Shown: positions 41,737 through 50,557, counted from the first letter of the stretch. The stretch: DNA of 64,000 nucleotides from Treponema_I sp045599005 (GCA_045599005.1 JAZRVF010000020.1:62001-126000); one strand, 5' to 3'. Numbers and translations are program-made. The notes: a model not told the origin generated them from the letters alone.

Positions 41737-42855
41737 ATGAAAATAGCATTGCTTTACGGCGGAAAAACCGGCGAACATGAAGTTTCCGTGGTGTCTGCAA
41801 CTTCTGTGGCCCGCGCTATAGATACAAAAAAACATCAGATTTCATTGATCAGCATCTCAAAAAAAGGTGAATGGTTTCTGCAGGATTCTTCGGAGCTGGA
41901 CCGTATCAACGGAGACAGTTCTGCACTGCTCAGTGACGGAGCTACAGAAAGACGTGTCTGTGTTGTTCCCGGAGGCGGAACTGCCGGTGCTCTTCTGATA
42001 AATGAAGCTGGTTGTGCCGCTGTTCCTCTTGCTGTGGACATTGTCCTGCCGATTCTGCATGGAACTTTCGGTGAGGACGGACTTGTACAGGGACTTCTTG
42101 AAATGGCAGAGCTCCCTTATTGCGGCTGCGGTGTATGTGCAAGCGCAGTCAGCATGGACAAGGAAAAGACAAAACAGGTCTGGATTCAGGCAGGACTTCC
42201 GGTCGTTCCTTATATTGCCCTGCGCCGTATTGAGCGCACAGATTCCGCAGCTTTGGAAGAAATCATCGACCGTGCGGAAAAAGAATTCGGTTATCCTGTG
42301 TTTGTTAAGCCATGCCGTGCCGGCAGTTCAGTCGGTGCAGGAAAGGCAGCGGACAGGAACGCGCTTATGGCTTCAATTGACGAAGCCCTTCTCTGGGATG
42401 ACAAAATCCTGATAGAGCCTTTTGTAAGTGCCCGTGAAATTGAATGTTCAGTTACCGGTGTGGGCGAAATCACTGCCTACACTCCCTGTGAAATCTGTCC
42501 GACTCACGAGTTCTACGATTATGAGGCAAAATATCTGGATCCGGAAGGAGCAAACTTCAAAGTTCCTGCCGCAGTTGATGCAGAAACTCTGGATTATGTG
42601 AAAGAAACAGCTGTAAAAGCATTCAAAGCGTTGGACGGAGACGGTTTCTCAAGAATCGATTTTTTCCTGGATAAAAAAACTGGAAAACTTATGCTCAATG
42701 AAATCAACACAATTCCCGGTTTCACAAGCATCAGCATGTTCCCGAAAATGTGTTCGGAATCAGGTCTTGCATACAGTGATCTGATTGAACTTCTGCTCAG
42801 TCTCGGTGCTAGACGCTTTGAAGAGAGCCGCAGACTGAAAACAAGCCGGGTGTGA
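41737..42855 (+). CDS. ddl: D-alanine-D-alanine ligase
   Basis: Makes the D-Ala-D-Ala dipeptide of peptidoglycan. The 372-aa ATP-grasp enzyme starts MKIALLYGGKTGEHEVSVVSA (family N-terminus) and has LHGTFGEDGLVQGLLEMAELPYCGCGV, the grasp loop VKPCRAGSSVGAGKA and the C-terminal RIDFFLDK...MLNEINTIPGFTSISMFPKM. Slightly longer than the E. coli enzymes because of a loop around residue 65-85. Preceded by its own promoter and SD. murD follows 2 bp after the stop. Confidence 0.96.
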   Translation: MKIALLYGGKTGEHEVSVVSATSVARAIDTKKHQISLISISKKGEWFLQDSSELDRINGDSSALLSDGATERRVCVVPGGGTAGALLINEAGCAAVPLAVDIVLPILHGTFGEDGLVQGLLEMAELPYCGCGVCASAVSMDKEKTKQVWIQAGLPVVPYIALRRIERTDSAALEEIIDRAEKEFGYPVFVKPCRAGSSVGAGKAADRNALMASIDEALLWDDKILIEPFVSAREIECSVTGVGEITAYTPCEICPTHEFYDYEAKYLDPEGANFKVPAAVDAETLDYVKETAVKAFKALDGDGFSRIDFFLDKKTGKLMLNEINTIPGFTSISMFPKMCSESGLAYSDLIELLLSLGARRFEESRRLKTSRV

Positions 42856-42857
42856 TC

Positions 42858-44363
42858 ATGTACAGTTACAGCGCAGAATGTCCGTTCAGAAGCCTTTCTG
42901 ACATTAAAGGTAAAAAAGTGACCGTCATGGGACTGGGACTTAATGGCGGCGGTGAGGCTTCCGTCCGTTTTTTTGCCCGCTATGGCGCAGAGGTCACTGT
43001 CACAGACATGAAGACAGCGGAACAGCTTGCCGCGACAATTGACAGACTGAACAATGATCCCTCTCTTGCGGATGCGAAAATCAGGTACGTCCTTGGACAT
43101 CATGACGTTGCGGATTTTGAGAACGCGGATTGTGTGATCAAGAATCCGGGTGTAAAGATTGATGGAAACAGATTTCTTGCAGCCGCCCGTGCCATTGAAT
43201 CTGACATCTCGATTTTCCTGCGCTTTTCACCGGCTCCTGTGATTGCGGTCACCGGAAGCAAAGGAAAATCCTCCACTGTAAGCGCAATTCATTTCGGGCT
43301 GCGGGAAGCTGGCTGGAATGCTTTTCTGGGCGGCAACATTACAGTAAGTCCCCTTACTTTTTTTGAGGAAACTTCAGCGGATACTCCCGTTGTTCTGGAA
43401 CTTTCCAGCTGGCAGCTGGCAGATCTGCGGGGACGCGGTGTCCTGAAGCCGAAAGTCTGCGTGCTTACAAAAATTGTTCCCGACCATCAGAACTGGTACG
43501 GCAATATGGAAAGTTATGTTGCTGACAAAAAACTGATTTATGCCGACCAGACTGAGGAATGCTACACTGTATGTGCCGCTGATGAAGACTGGGGCCGACT
43601 GTTTGCATCTGAAACCCGCGGAACCGTGGCCTGGTACAGCAAGACAGAACCTTCCGCTGATGACTGCTGCGGCTCTGTCCGTGCATGGATTGGAGCAGAC
43701 GGCAATGGTTATGTTTCTGCAGGTGGCAGCACTTATGCCGCTGTCAAAGAGACTATTGTGCCCGGTGCCCACATGAAGCAGAACATGCTGAATGCAGCCC
43801 TTGCGATCGCGCTTTTTTCAGAACCCGGTTCCCGTAAAAGCTGTGAATTCCTTGAGAATTCCGCGGATATTTTCGGACGTTTTCCCGGCATTGCCCATCG
43901 TCTGGAATTTTTCTGCAGGTATTCATGCGGTCCGGCTGAGTTCCGTTTCTACAATGACTCGGCGGCCACAGTTCCGGAAGCTGTTGCAGAAGCGGTATGT
44001 GCCTTTGATGCAGAACCGGTACTTCTCTGCGGGGGTACTGACAAAAACCTGGAGTTTGAACCTCTGGCAGCCGTTGCACATAAAGCCCGGGCCCGTTATA
44101 TCCTGGCAGGAAGCGGCACTGACAAACTGATTCCTCTGCTCAGGGAGAAAGGTGTGGAGTTCTGCGGCCCCTTTGAAAGTCTTGACGCGCTTCTTGCCGC
44201 CCTGAAAGCGGATCTTCCGTCTCTGGCACAGAAAGCAGCAGACTCCGGTCTGGTTTCAGTGCCTGTAGTTTTTTCTCCGGGTGCAACTTCTTTCGGAATG
44301 TTTGCCAACGAGTTTGACCGGGGCAATCAGTTCAAGACAAAAGTCAGCGGGTTGTTCGTGTAA
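42858..44363 (+). CDS. murD: UDP-N-acetylmuramoylalanine-D-glutamate ligase
   Basis: Adds D-glutamate to UDP-MurNAc-L-Ala in the cytoplasm. The 501-aa protein has the N-terminal Rossmann region KVTVMGLGLNGGGEASVRFF, KNPGVK, the ATP loop VIAVTGSKGKSSTVSAI, LELSSWQLADL and the C-terminal VLLCGGTDKNLEFEPLA, all MurD marks. It is longer than average (about 450) through insertions in the middle domain. In-frame GTG at 42852 overlaps the ddl stop, but ATG 42858 is preferred. Cotranscribed with ddl; a hairpin terminator follows. Confidence 0.95.
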   Translation: MYSYSAECPFRSLSDIKGKKVTVMGLGLNGGGEASVRFFARYGAEVTVTDMKTAEQLAATIDRLNNDPSLADAKIRYVLGHHDVADFENADCVIKNPGVKIDGNRFLAAARAIESDISIFLRFSPAPVIAVTGSKGKSSTVSAIHFGLREAGWNAFLGGNITVSPLTFFEETSADTPVVLELSSWQLADLRGRGVLKPKVCVLTKIVPDHQNWYGNMESYVADKKLIYADQTEECYTVCAADEDWGRLFASETRGTVAWYSKTEPSADDCCGSVRAWIGADGNGYVSAGGSTYAAVKETIVPGAHMKQNMLNAALAIALFSEPGSRKSCEFLENSADIFGRFPGIAHRLEFFCRYSCGPAEFRFYNDSAATVPEAVAEAVCAFDAEPVLLCGGTDKNLEFEPLAAVAHKARARYILAGSGTDKLIPLLREKGVEFCGPFESLDALLAALKADLPSLAQKAADSGLVSVPVVFSPGATSFGMFANEFDRGNQFKTKVSGLFV

Positions 44364-44369
44364 AAAAAC

Positions 44370-44401
44370 GGAAATAACACTGTATATAGTGTTTTTTCCG
44401 C
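44370..44401 (+). terminator. Terminator after murD
   Basis: AACACT (44377-44382) pairs with AGTGTT (44389-44394), and outer CGGAAA/TTTCCG extend the stem after one T-T mismatch; a T run is embedded in the 3' arm. The near symmetry allows function on both strands. Confidence 0.75.
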
Positions 44402-44413
44402 GTTAATTACCTA

Positions 44414-44442
44414 TTGCTCCACCACAAAAAAGGATGTACAAT
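44414..44442 (+). promoter_or_regulatory. rsmI promoter, possible leaderless geometry
   Basis: TTGCTC (44414-44419), 17-bp spacer, TACAAT (44437-44442), then 6 nt to GTG 44449. This would exclude the in-frame ATG at 44434, which lies at the -10 box. An alternative is SD-led initiation at GTG 44443 (AAGGA, 8 nt) from a promoter further upstream that I do not see. Confidence 0.5.
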
Positions 44443-44448
44443 GTGAGC

Positions 44449-45156
44449 GTGTCCAGTTTGTATATTGTCGCTACTCCCATAGGAAATCTGGGAGACATAA
44501 CTTATCGTGCTGTGGAAACATTCAGGAATGTGGATGTGATTGCAGCGGAAGATACGCGGCATACTTTACAGCTGTTGAACCATCTGGAAATTCATAAACC
44601 GCTTGTTTCCTGCCGTGCACAGAACGAGGAAGAAGCCGCAAAGAAGATTATCGGACTGCTGAAAGAAGGAAAGAACATTGCTTTTGCAAGCGATGCAGGT
44701 ACTCCAGGAATCAGTGATCCCGGTGCGGTTCTCTGCAGAATGGTGCGGGAAGCAGGATTCACCGTTGTTCCCATTCCAGGGGCATCGGCTTTTGCAACGC
44801 TGATCAGTGTGGCAGGACCCGGTGGAAAAACAATCGTGTTTGAGGGTTTCCTTTCTCCCAAAGCAGGGCGGCGCAGAGCACGGCTTCGGGAACTGCTTGC
44901 TACCGGCTGGGCCTTCGTTTTGTACGAATCGCCTTTCAGAATTGTTAAACTTTTAACAGATATTGCCGATATTGATAGTGAGCGTCATGTGGTGGTTGGT
45001 CGTGAGTTGACCAAACTGCATGAGGAAGTAGTGGAGGGCTCTGCTGTTCAGGTACGCGATGATTTTGCCGGACGATCAAAAGTTCTGGGTGAGTTCGCGG
45101 TATTTGTTTCAGGGAATAAAAACGCTCAACTTGTTTCAGAAGATACCGATAACTAG
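44449..45156 (+). CDS. rsmI: 16S rRNA cytidine-1402 2'-O-methyltransferase
   Basis: Methylates C1402 of 16S rRNA with S-adenosylmethionine. LYIVATPIGNLGDITYRAVE, AAEDTRHT, ASDAGTPGISDPGAVL and PIPGASAFATLISVAG are the tetrapyrrole-methylase-fold motifs of RsmI, and FEGFLSPKAGRRR the substrate loop. At about 235 aa it lacks much of the C-terminal extension of the E. coli protein (286 aa). The start is ambiguous: ATG 44434 overlaps the -10, GTG 44443 has AAGGA, and GTG 44449 has the leaderless spacing. flgM follows 15 bp later. Confidence 0.94.
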   Translation: MSSLYIVATPIGNLGDITYRAVETFRNVDVIAAEDTRHTLQLLNHLEIHKPLVSCRAQNEEEAAKKIIGLLKEGKNIAFASDAGTPGISDPGAVLCRMVREAGFTVVPIPGASAFATLISVAGPGGKTIVFEGFLSPKAGRRRARLRELLATGWAFVLYESPFRIVKLLTDIADIDSERHVVVGRELTKLHEEVVEGSAVQVRDDFAGRSKVLGEFAVFVSGNKNAQLVSEDTDN

Positions 45157-45171
45157 GTGAGGCAGGACAAA

Positions 45172-45459
45172 ATGACAATTAATGGACTTAGAGGAATCAA
45201 TCCTCTCGACAAACTTGACAACACTCAGAAAGCTACTCCCAAAAGCTCTGTTTCCATGGGTTCAGACAGCATTTCAATCTCAAGCGAAGCAAAAGAAATG
45301 GCTGAAGTTTACTACATGAACGAGGTGGCAAAAGAGACTCCCGATGTTCGCGCAGATCTGGTGGAGGCAGTCAAGGAAAAAATCAAGGATCCGTCTTATC
45401 TCAGTGCAGCTGTTATTCAGTCAACAGCAGACAAAATTCTTTCCAGTTTTGGTCTGTAA
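45172..45459 (+). CDS. flgM: FlgM-like anti-sigma-28 factor
   Basis: A small 95-aa protein with an N-terminal disordered, Ser-rich stretch (TPKSSVSMGSDSISISSEAKEMAEV) and a C-terminal helical part (DVRADLVEAVKEKIKDPSYL) matching FlgM, which binds the flagellar sigma factor FliA until hook completion. In spirochaetes the flagella are periplasmic, so how FlgM is disposed of differs from enteric export. The ATG at 45172 with GAGG is chosen over GTG 45157, which abuts the rsmI stop. Cotranscribed with rsmI. A terminator follows. Confidence 0.85.
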   Translation: MTINGLRGINPLDKLDNTQKATPKSSVSMGSDSISISSEAKEMAEVYYMNEVAKETPDVRADLVEAVKEKIKDPSYLSAAVIQSTADKILSSFGL

Positions 45460-45492
45460 GCCGGATTTGATAATTAATTGATTATGCAACAG

Positions 45493-45521
45493 GGCGGAAC
45501 AATGTTTCCGCCTTTTTTTTT
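45493..45521 (+). terminator. Terminator after flgM
   Basis: GGCGGAA (45493-45499) pairs with TTCCGCC (45506-45512), followed by nine T. Confidence 0.92.
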
Positions 45522-45552
45522 CTGAAAAGAAAAAGGGCAAAAGGAAAAGGTC

Positions 45553-46701
45553 ATGGCAGATTTGTATTTCAGAGTTTCTCCAAACATCATTCTGGGTTCT
45601 TACTCTTCAACCCGCCTGGGACAGTTGGTTAACGAATACGGTTCACGTTTTATGGTTGTTATGGATCCCATTCTTGGGGATTACGGAATTTCAAAAAAAA
45701 TCACACAGACTCTTGATGACCGCAAGGTGAACTATTTTGTGTTTGACGACATTCCTTCCGCGCCGGATTCTTCTGTCATCAAGCAGGCACTGAATCTTGC
45801 AAGGGAAGGTCATGTCCACGGAGTGATTGCCTGCGGTGGAACCAAGGCCATGAACGTAGGTCGTGTAGTGGCCGCTTTGTGCAATGCTTCGAATGATCTG
45901 TATGCTTTTGTGGACGGCGCCGTTCCTGTGTGTGCTCCTCTGCCGCTGATCTGCTTGCCCACCACAATGCGTGACATGTTTCTTTTTGCAGACCGTGCAC
46001 CCATTGTTGATGCCCGGAGCCGGCAGCTGAAACTGATGAAAGTGCAGCCGAGTCTGAACAGGCTCACGGTTTTTGACCCGAATCTTTCTGTGAGTCTTAC
46101 CGAAAACCAGGTGGCCTCCATTTCTCTTCATGTTCTATGCATGGCACTTGAAAGCTACATTTCACAGAAATCAAACTTCTTCTCCGACATGATTGCGGAG
46201 AAAGCAATTGAGCTTGCAAGCAGTGCAATGGACGGCTCTCCCACCTTGACAACGGCTACACCGCCGGAACTTTTCCTGGCACAGAGCGGCTGCATGGCTT
46301 CACTGGCGGCGGGGGTAAGCTCAACAGGTGCCGGTTCCCTTCTTTCATGGACAATCAATGCCCGCTACAAAGTGGCAAGAGGTATCACTGCTGCCATAAT
46401 GCTGCCTCACATCATTGAGGATGCGGCAAAATACAAATGCGACAAAATTGCCAAAGCGGCAAGAATTTTCCGTGTCGCAACAGAAACCACCAGTGACGAG
46501 GCAGCGGCATCTGCCTTTGCGGAGAATGTCCGCAACAGAATCGCAATGGCAAATCTTCCGGCCCGCCTGAAGGAACTTTCTGTATCAATGGAACAGCTTG
46601 CTCTTGCGGCAGAAGATGCGGGCGACCTGGAACTGATAAATGCAATGCCCTATTCAACAACCACAGACGATCTTTTCGATCTGATCAAAAAGGCTTTCTG
46701 A
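45553..46701 (+). CDS. Degenerate iron-alcohol-dehydrogenase-like protein
   Basis: The 382-aa protein has the Fe-ADH/dehydroquinate-synthase fold by its plan (N-terminal alpha/beta with ACGGTKAMN at residues 94-101, then PTT at 136-138, helical C-terminal half with LESYISQ and GITAAIMLPH). The functional residues are gone. GGGSxxD has N101 for Asp; the nucleotide loop PTTxGTGSE reads PTTMRDMFL. By alignment to DALTHAIEAY and to the two later His sites, the Asp/His/His/His metal ligands are replaced by H193, M197, a Leu near 263, and R276. It is therefore probably not a dehydrogenase. It follows rsmI-flgM and precedes a SpoU methylase by 1 bp. The true role is unknown. Confidence 0.75.
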   Translation: MADLYFRVSPNIILGSYSSTRLGQLVNEYGSRFMVVMDPILGDYGISKKITQTLDDRKVNYFVFDDIPSAPDSSVIKQALNLAREGHVHGVIACGGTKAMNVGRVVAALCNASNDLYAFVDGAVPVCAPLPLICLPTTMRDMFLFADRAPIVDARSRQLKLMKVQPSLNRLTVFDPNLSVSLTENQVASISLHVLCMALESYISQKSNFFSDMIAEKAIELASSAMDGSPTLTTATPPELFLAQSGCMASLAAGVSSTGAGSLLSWTINARYKVARGITAAIMLPHIIEDAAKYKCDKIAKAARIFRVATETTSDEAAASAFAENVRNRIAMANLPARLKELSVSMEQLALAAEDAGDLELINAMPYSTTTDDLFDLIKKAF

Positions 46702-46702
46702 C

Positions 46703-47521
46703 GTGATTACTCCTGATAAACTGTGGCAGCTGGAAGGCGGACAGCGGCGCCGCAAACTTGCTCTGACTTTCGGCGCTCTGGAACGTGATATTGCAGGCAT
46801 CGCTGAGCCTGGAAACGAATACAGTTTCGGATCCATGGCCCGTGCTGAATACACCAGAAAACTGGCGGCTGTAGTCATGAAAGATCCGCTGCTTCCAGAG
46901 AATGCACGTGCTGAACTTCAGGCTCTTCTTGATTCCCCGGTCTTTGATGAGCGCAGACTGTGCAACTGTGCCCGGAATCATCTTCTTGCGATTATCGGGA
47001 CTTTTCCTGCGGAATGGGATCTGGTGATCGCTCCACATTCTCAGACTGAGACAGCGGGGCAGGTGGAGAACAGACCCTTTTTCAAAGGTGTGAAAGTCTA
47101 TGCCGAAGACATACGTTCGCCCTTCAATCTTGGTTCTATAATGCGCACTGCAGAAGCTTTCGGGGCGGAACAGCTCTATCTGTCACCTTTCTGCACCGAT
47201 GAGAAACATCCCCGGGCGATCCGGTCTGCGATGGGCTGCAACGAAGTGCTTTCCGTAAGCCGCATCAGTCTTGACCAGATACCGGAAGAGGAAAATGTTT
47301 TTGTTCTGGAGACCGGCGGAACCGACATCCGGGATTTTAAGTTTCCGAAAACCGGCGTTGTGATCCTTGGTTCTGAAGAACTGGGTGTAAGTCCTGAAGC
47401 ACTGGCGCGGGCAAACTGCGGCTGTGTCTCAATCCCTATGTACGGAATGAAGGCGTCTTTGAATGTGGGTGTTGCTTTCGGAATCCTGATGGAAAACTGG
47501 ATCGCATCACTTACCCGGTGA
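46703..47521 (+). CDS. SpoU/TrmH family RNA methyltransferase
   Basis: A 272-aa SPOUT-fold methylase. The three SpoU motifs are in the C-terminal half: SPFNLGSIMRTAEAFGAEQLYL, VVILGSEELGVSPEAL and CVSIPMYGMKASLNVGVAFGI, which form the knotted SAM site. The N-terminal 110 residues are a family-specific extension not like the L30e-type substrate domain of TrmH2/RlmB. It presumably 2'-O-methylates tRNA or rRNA; the target cannot be assigned. GTG start one base after the preceding stop, with AAAAAGG upstream. Convergent with the next gene, 12 bp apart. Confidence 0.88.
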   Translation: MITPDKLWQLEGGQRRRKLALTFGALERDIAGIAEPGNEYSFGSMARAEYTRKLAAVVMKDPLLPENARAELQALLDSPVFDERRLCNCARNHLLAIIGTFPAEWDLVIAPHSQTETAGQVENRPFFKGVKVYAEDIRSPFNLGSIMRTAEAFGAEQLYLSPFCTDEKHPRAIRSAMGCNEVLSVSRISLDQIPEEENVFVLETGGTDIRDFKFPKTGVVILGSEELGVSPEALARANCGCVSIPMYGMKASLNVGVAFGILMENWIASLTR

Positions 47522-47533
47522 CAGGCTTGTGAT

Positions 47534-49027
47534 TCAGTGACCTTTTGAATAACTTTTGCTCAGTTTTGCGGCAAGAACTTTAAGGTGTTCTTCGTTCCTG
47601 ATATTGAAGGCTGCCAGAATCATCGGGTCAAACTGATAGAACTCAACTTCTCCGTCCTGGTAATGGCAGAGCATGTCAGCAAGGTATACGATGCTTGCAG
47701 TGTTGCGGAACTTCTGGGGTGCTTCCATAGGATCGTGATGGTAGCGGATTGTGCTTGTGATCACTTCCGGGAAGGACCATTTTTCCGCAATCCGTGCACC
47801 GATCTCGCTGTGGTTCATGCCGGCTGAGATTTTCTCGAAAAACAGTTTGTCAGTAGATTTTTCCCTGCATATACGCTGAAAATGTTCCAGCATGTTCGGA
47901 TGGGCAGTCTGGAAGATGATTTTTCCCATGTCATGAAGAAGACCGCAGACGTATGAGTCTTCAATGACTTCCCGCTTGAAGGGGAAGAAGTTCCGGCTCA
48001 GGTTGTAGGCGTAGAAAGCCACTTTTGCCGAATGTGCCCAAAGAACTTTTGCATCTTCCTCATTTCCGCCAAGGCTGGAAATTGTCCCCACTGAATAAAG
48101 CAGGTTGCGGATGCCACGCAGCCCTACAAGTTTTACAGATTCTGCAATGCTTGTGCACTGTTTCTGCAGGGAAAAAGCGGCGGAGTTTACCAGTTTGAGC
48201 AGGTCTGCGGTCAGAGAGACATCATTGCTGATCTGCGCCGCAATTTCTGACAGCTTTACGTCAGGATTGTTGAGCATCGCATTAATTGTGGAAATGTTTT
48301 CCGGAAAAGGAGGAACTTCCTCAATCATTGGCAGAATCTGTTCCGCCAGATCTGAATAAGTCTGCACAGTGTTTTTGCTGAAAGGAAGAACAAGCCGGCA
48401 GATTGTCTCACCGTTTTCGCACAGAACCTGATAATTGTCATCTGTGAGTCCGATTTTTCTGAGCATCAGAATCATGATGATCAGTCCGAGACCGGCTCCT
48501 TCTGAGTCATCGATGATTTCCTCAAATGCCTGATCCATGGAAGTATATTCGTTGGCACGGACAACCTTGTCGTGAATGCGCTTGTATTCAAAAACTGTAA
48601 GTTCTGCGTTGTTGCGGACTTCAAGCTTCAGTTTGTCCGCCGAATTCTGCATGATGAATTTTATGTAGTAACCCGCATCTTTCTGCATTGAAAGATAATA
48701 GCGGATGTTTTCAAGAGTATCGGCTTTGAAGGTCTTGAGTCCTTCGTCGTAATCGTTCTTGTTGTGTATGTCCAGATGTTTGGCGGCAAAATATACACGC
48801 TTTGTGTTTGCTTTCTTTGCGTTTGTGATCAGCTCATTAAGACAGTAGACACAGTACTCAGTCATGTGCTCCTGATTGAGTTCCCGCAGAAATTCCGTAA
48901 GAACCTGAGCCATATACTCACTCATTTCGTGGGGAAGAGTGTATGTGGTGATTGAGAGTGGAATGTGAGACTGTACTGCCTTGCGGATTTTTGATGTGTC
49001 CACAAGTTTTGAAGCCAATTCAGACAT
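47534..49027 (-). CDS. GHKL-ATPase-like / HDOD fusion
   Basis: A 497-aa cytoplasmic protein. Residues about 35-215 look like a histidine-kinase-type ATPase without a dimerisation domain: CLNELITNAKKAN (N box, N69) and DDSEGAGLGLIIMILML (G2 box). Residues about 240-440 are an HDOD domain (PPFPENISTINAMLNNPDVKLSEIAAQISNDVSLTADLLKLVNSA, GLLHDMGKIIF, NHSEIGARIAEKW, IRYHHDP), including HD and HH pairs, which many HDOD proteins lack. The pairing suggests a nucleotide-gated signalling protein. A -10 like TATCAT ends 8 nt before the ATG; no SD is seen. Confidence 0.85.
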   Translation of the reverse strand: MSELASKLVDTSKIRKAVQSHIPLSITTYTLPHEMSEYMAQVLTEFLRELNQEHMTEYCVYCLNELITNAKKANTKRVYFAAKHLDIHNKNDYDEGLKTFKADTLENIRYYLSMQKDAGYYIKFIMQNSADKLKLEVRNNAELTVFEYKRIHDKVVRANEYTSMDQAFEEIIDDSEGAGLGLIIMILMLRKIGLTDDNYQVLCENGETICRLVLPFSKNTVQTYSDLAEQILPMIEEVPPFPENISTINAMLNNPDVKLSEIAAQISNDVSLTADLLKLVNSAAFSLQKQCTSIAESVKLVGLRGIRNLLYSVGTISSLGGNEEDAKVLWAHSAKVAFYAYNLSRNFFPFKREVIEDSYVCGLLHDMGKIIFQTAHPNMLEHFQRICREKSTDKLFFEKISAGMNHSEIGARIAEKWSFPEVITSTIRYHHDPMEAPQKFRNTASIVYLADMLCHYQDGEVEFYQFDPMILAAFNIRNEEHLKVLAAKLSKSYSKGH

Positions 49028-49234
49028 ACAGATTTATGATACCATATGTTAAAAAAAAAACATAGGACAAAAAATCGCTTTAAAGTGAATAAATAGTAAG
49101 GTTTTCTGACAAAATGTTTGAAAAAATGACCAACTGACTGTAAATCTTCGGCAGCCGCGCCTTCCTTCGCGCATTTTTATAAAGAGTTGGCTGGTAATTC
49201 AATCATAAAAACACTGCCAGTCAGTGCGCAACTG

Positions 49235-49272
49235 AAAAAAAAAGGCTGTCTGACCAGGAAAATCAGACAGCC
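49235..49272 (-). terminator. Terminator of the GH18 gene
   Basis: Read on the minus strand, GGCTGTCTGA pairs perfectly with TCAGACAGCC (10 bp, 49244-49253/49263-49272) and is followed by nine T. The rest of the 312-bp gap 49028-49339 holds no gene that I can see, only promoter-like AT-rich sequence near 49030-49080. Confidence 0.92.
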
Positions 49273-49339
49273 GGACAGTCAGTCCACCAGGATGTACTGT
49301 CAGAGATTCAATCAGATAAAACCGGTTGGAGAAACTGTT

Positions 49340-50557
49340 TTATCTGGAAAGAAGTTCAAGAAGTTCACCGTCAGGATCGTGGCCATATTCCCAGATCATG
49401 TAACCTGCAAGGCCTTTTTCCTCAACGTAGTTTCTGATCACTGCGATCTCTTCAGCATCAGTGTAGCTTACGAAAGTGTCTCCGTTATAAAGCCATGCAG
49501 TCTGGGCAGTCTCATCCCAATAGCGTGTGTATTCACCGCTTTCAAGCAGCTGTTTTGCCAGAGGCCAGGAGACTCCGTCAGGATAGGCGCCACTTGCAAA
49601 GGGCTGGAAAAGTCCATGTGTGTCACCTGCAGAAACTCCCTTCCATGCACATCCATAGAATGCGACACCTACAACCATTTTTTCCGCAGGAACGCCGGCG
49701 GCAAGATACATGTCTACAGTCTGGGCCGTTGACCAGCCGCCCCATGCCGGATCCGCAGGATTTACGAAAATGTTGGAGTGATGGCCTGTGGTTGCGCTCC
49801 AGGAACCGTAGTAGTCGTATGTCATGAGTTTGAGCACGTCCACAATTTCTGACACTGCCGCAACATCGATTTTCTGGGGATACCAGGTTGAGGCTGGAAC
49901 AGCGCAGGAAATGGAGTAAGTTTTTCCTGTCTCAGCGGAAAGTGTGTTGAATGCGCTCCGGATGTCTGACAGAAGTCTGATGAAGTTGTCAGCGTCAGCG
50001 GGACTTGAGGTTATCTCCTGTCCCCAGTCCGGTCCCACGGGATATTCCCAGTCAATGTCGATTCCGTCAAGATTTTTTCCACGGACAAGATCCACAATGT
50101 TTGCCACGAATCTGGCTCTGCGTCCGTCCTCTGCAGAAACCTGGCTGAATCCGTCTGCACCCCAGCCACCGATTGAGACAACCATTTTGAGGGATGGGAA
50201 TTTTTTCTGGACTGCCGCGACTTCTTCCCAAAGATTAGGGAAGGGAGTGATCTCTGATTCAACGTCAGGGAATGAAATCTCTGCTGTTGTTCCGTCCACG
50301 CGGGCAAAAGAGATGATCAGCTGTGTAAGCAGATCGCCTTTGATGTCGTCTGCTGTCCAGTGTCTGTTTCCTGCCCGCTGTTCCTCTACTGTTGATCCGA
50401 TCGGCCATGTGCGGATGTAGCTTTCAATGATTTTTCCGCCTGTCTGGGTCTGTGCCGGGCCCATGTCTTTTTCCGGAACTGATGAGCAGCCTGTGACGCC
50501 GGAGACAAGCCCCAGCCCGAGGAGCAGTGCGAGAACTGCATTCGTTTTTGTATTCAT
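49340..50557 (-). CDS. GH18 glycoside hydrolase lipoprotein (chitinase-like)
   Basis: A 405-aa exported enzyme. The signal peptide ends VSGVTGC (C24, lipobox VTGC), so it is probably membrane-anchored by lipid. The GH18 catalytic motif DxxDxDxE is intact in LDGIDIDWEYPVG, with upstream MVVSIGGWG and downstream LKLMTYDYYGSW, VGVAFYGCAWKG and GYMIWEYGHD. It should hydrolyse beta-1,4-GlcNAc polymers such as chitin oligosaccharides, or peptidoglycan/host glycans. The ATG at 50557 has GGAGG; the frame continues upstream to 50644 but is leader. A long structured leader and a strong terminator make it a single-gene unit. Confidence 0.93.
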   Translation of the reverse strand: MNTKTNAVLALLLGLGLVSGVTGCSSVPEKDMGPAQTQTGGKIIESYIRTWPIGSTVEEQRAGNRHWTADDIKGDLLTQLIISFARVDGTTAEISFPDVESEITPFPNLWEEVAAVQKKFPSLKMVVSIGGWGADGFSQVSAEDGRRARFVANIVDLVRGKNLDGIDIDWEYPVGPDWGQEITSSPADADNFIRLLSDIRSAFNTLSAETGKTYSISCAVPASTWYPQKIDVAAVSEIVDVLKLMTYDYYGSWSATTGHHSNIFVNPADPAWGGWSTAQTVDMYLAAGVPAEKMVVGVAFYGCAWKGVSAGDTHGLFQPFASGAYPDGVSWPLAKQLLESGEYTRYWDETAQTAWLYNGDTFVSYTDAEEIAVIRNYVEEKGLAGYMIWEYGHDPDGELLELLSR

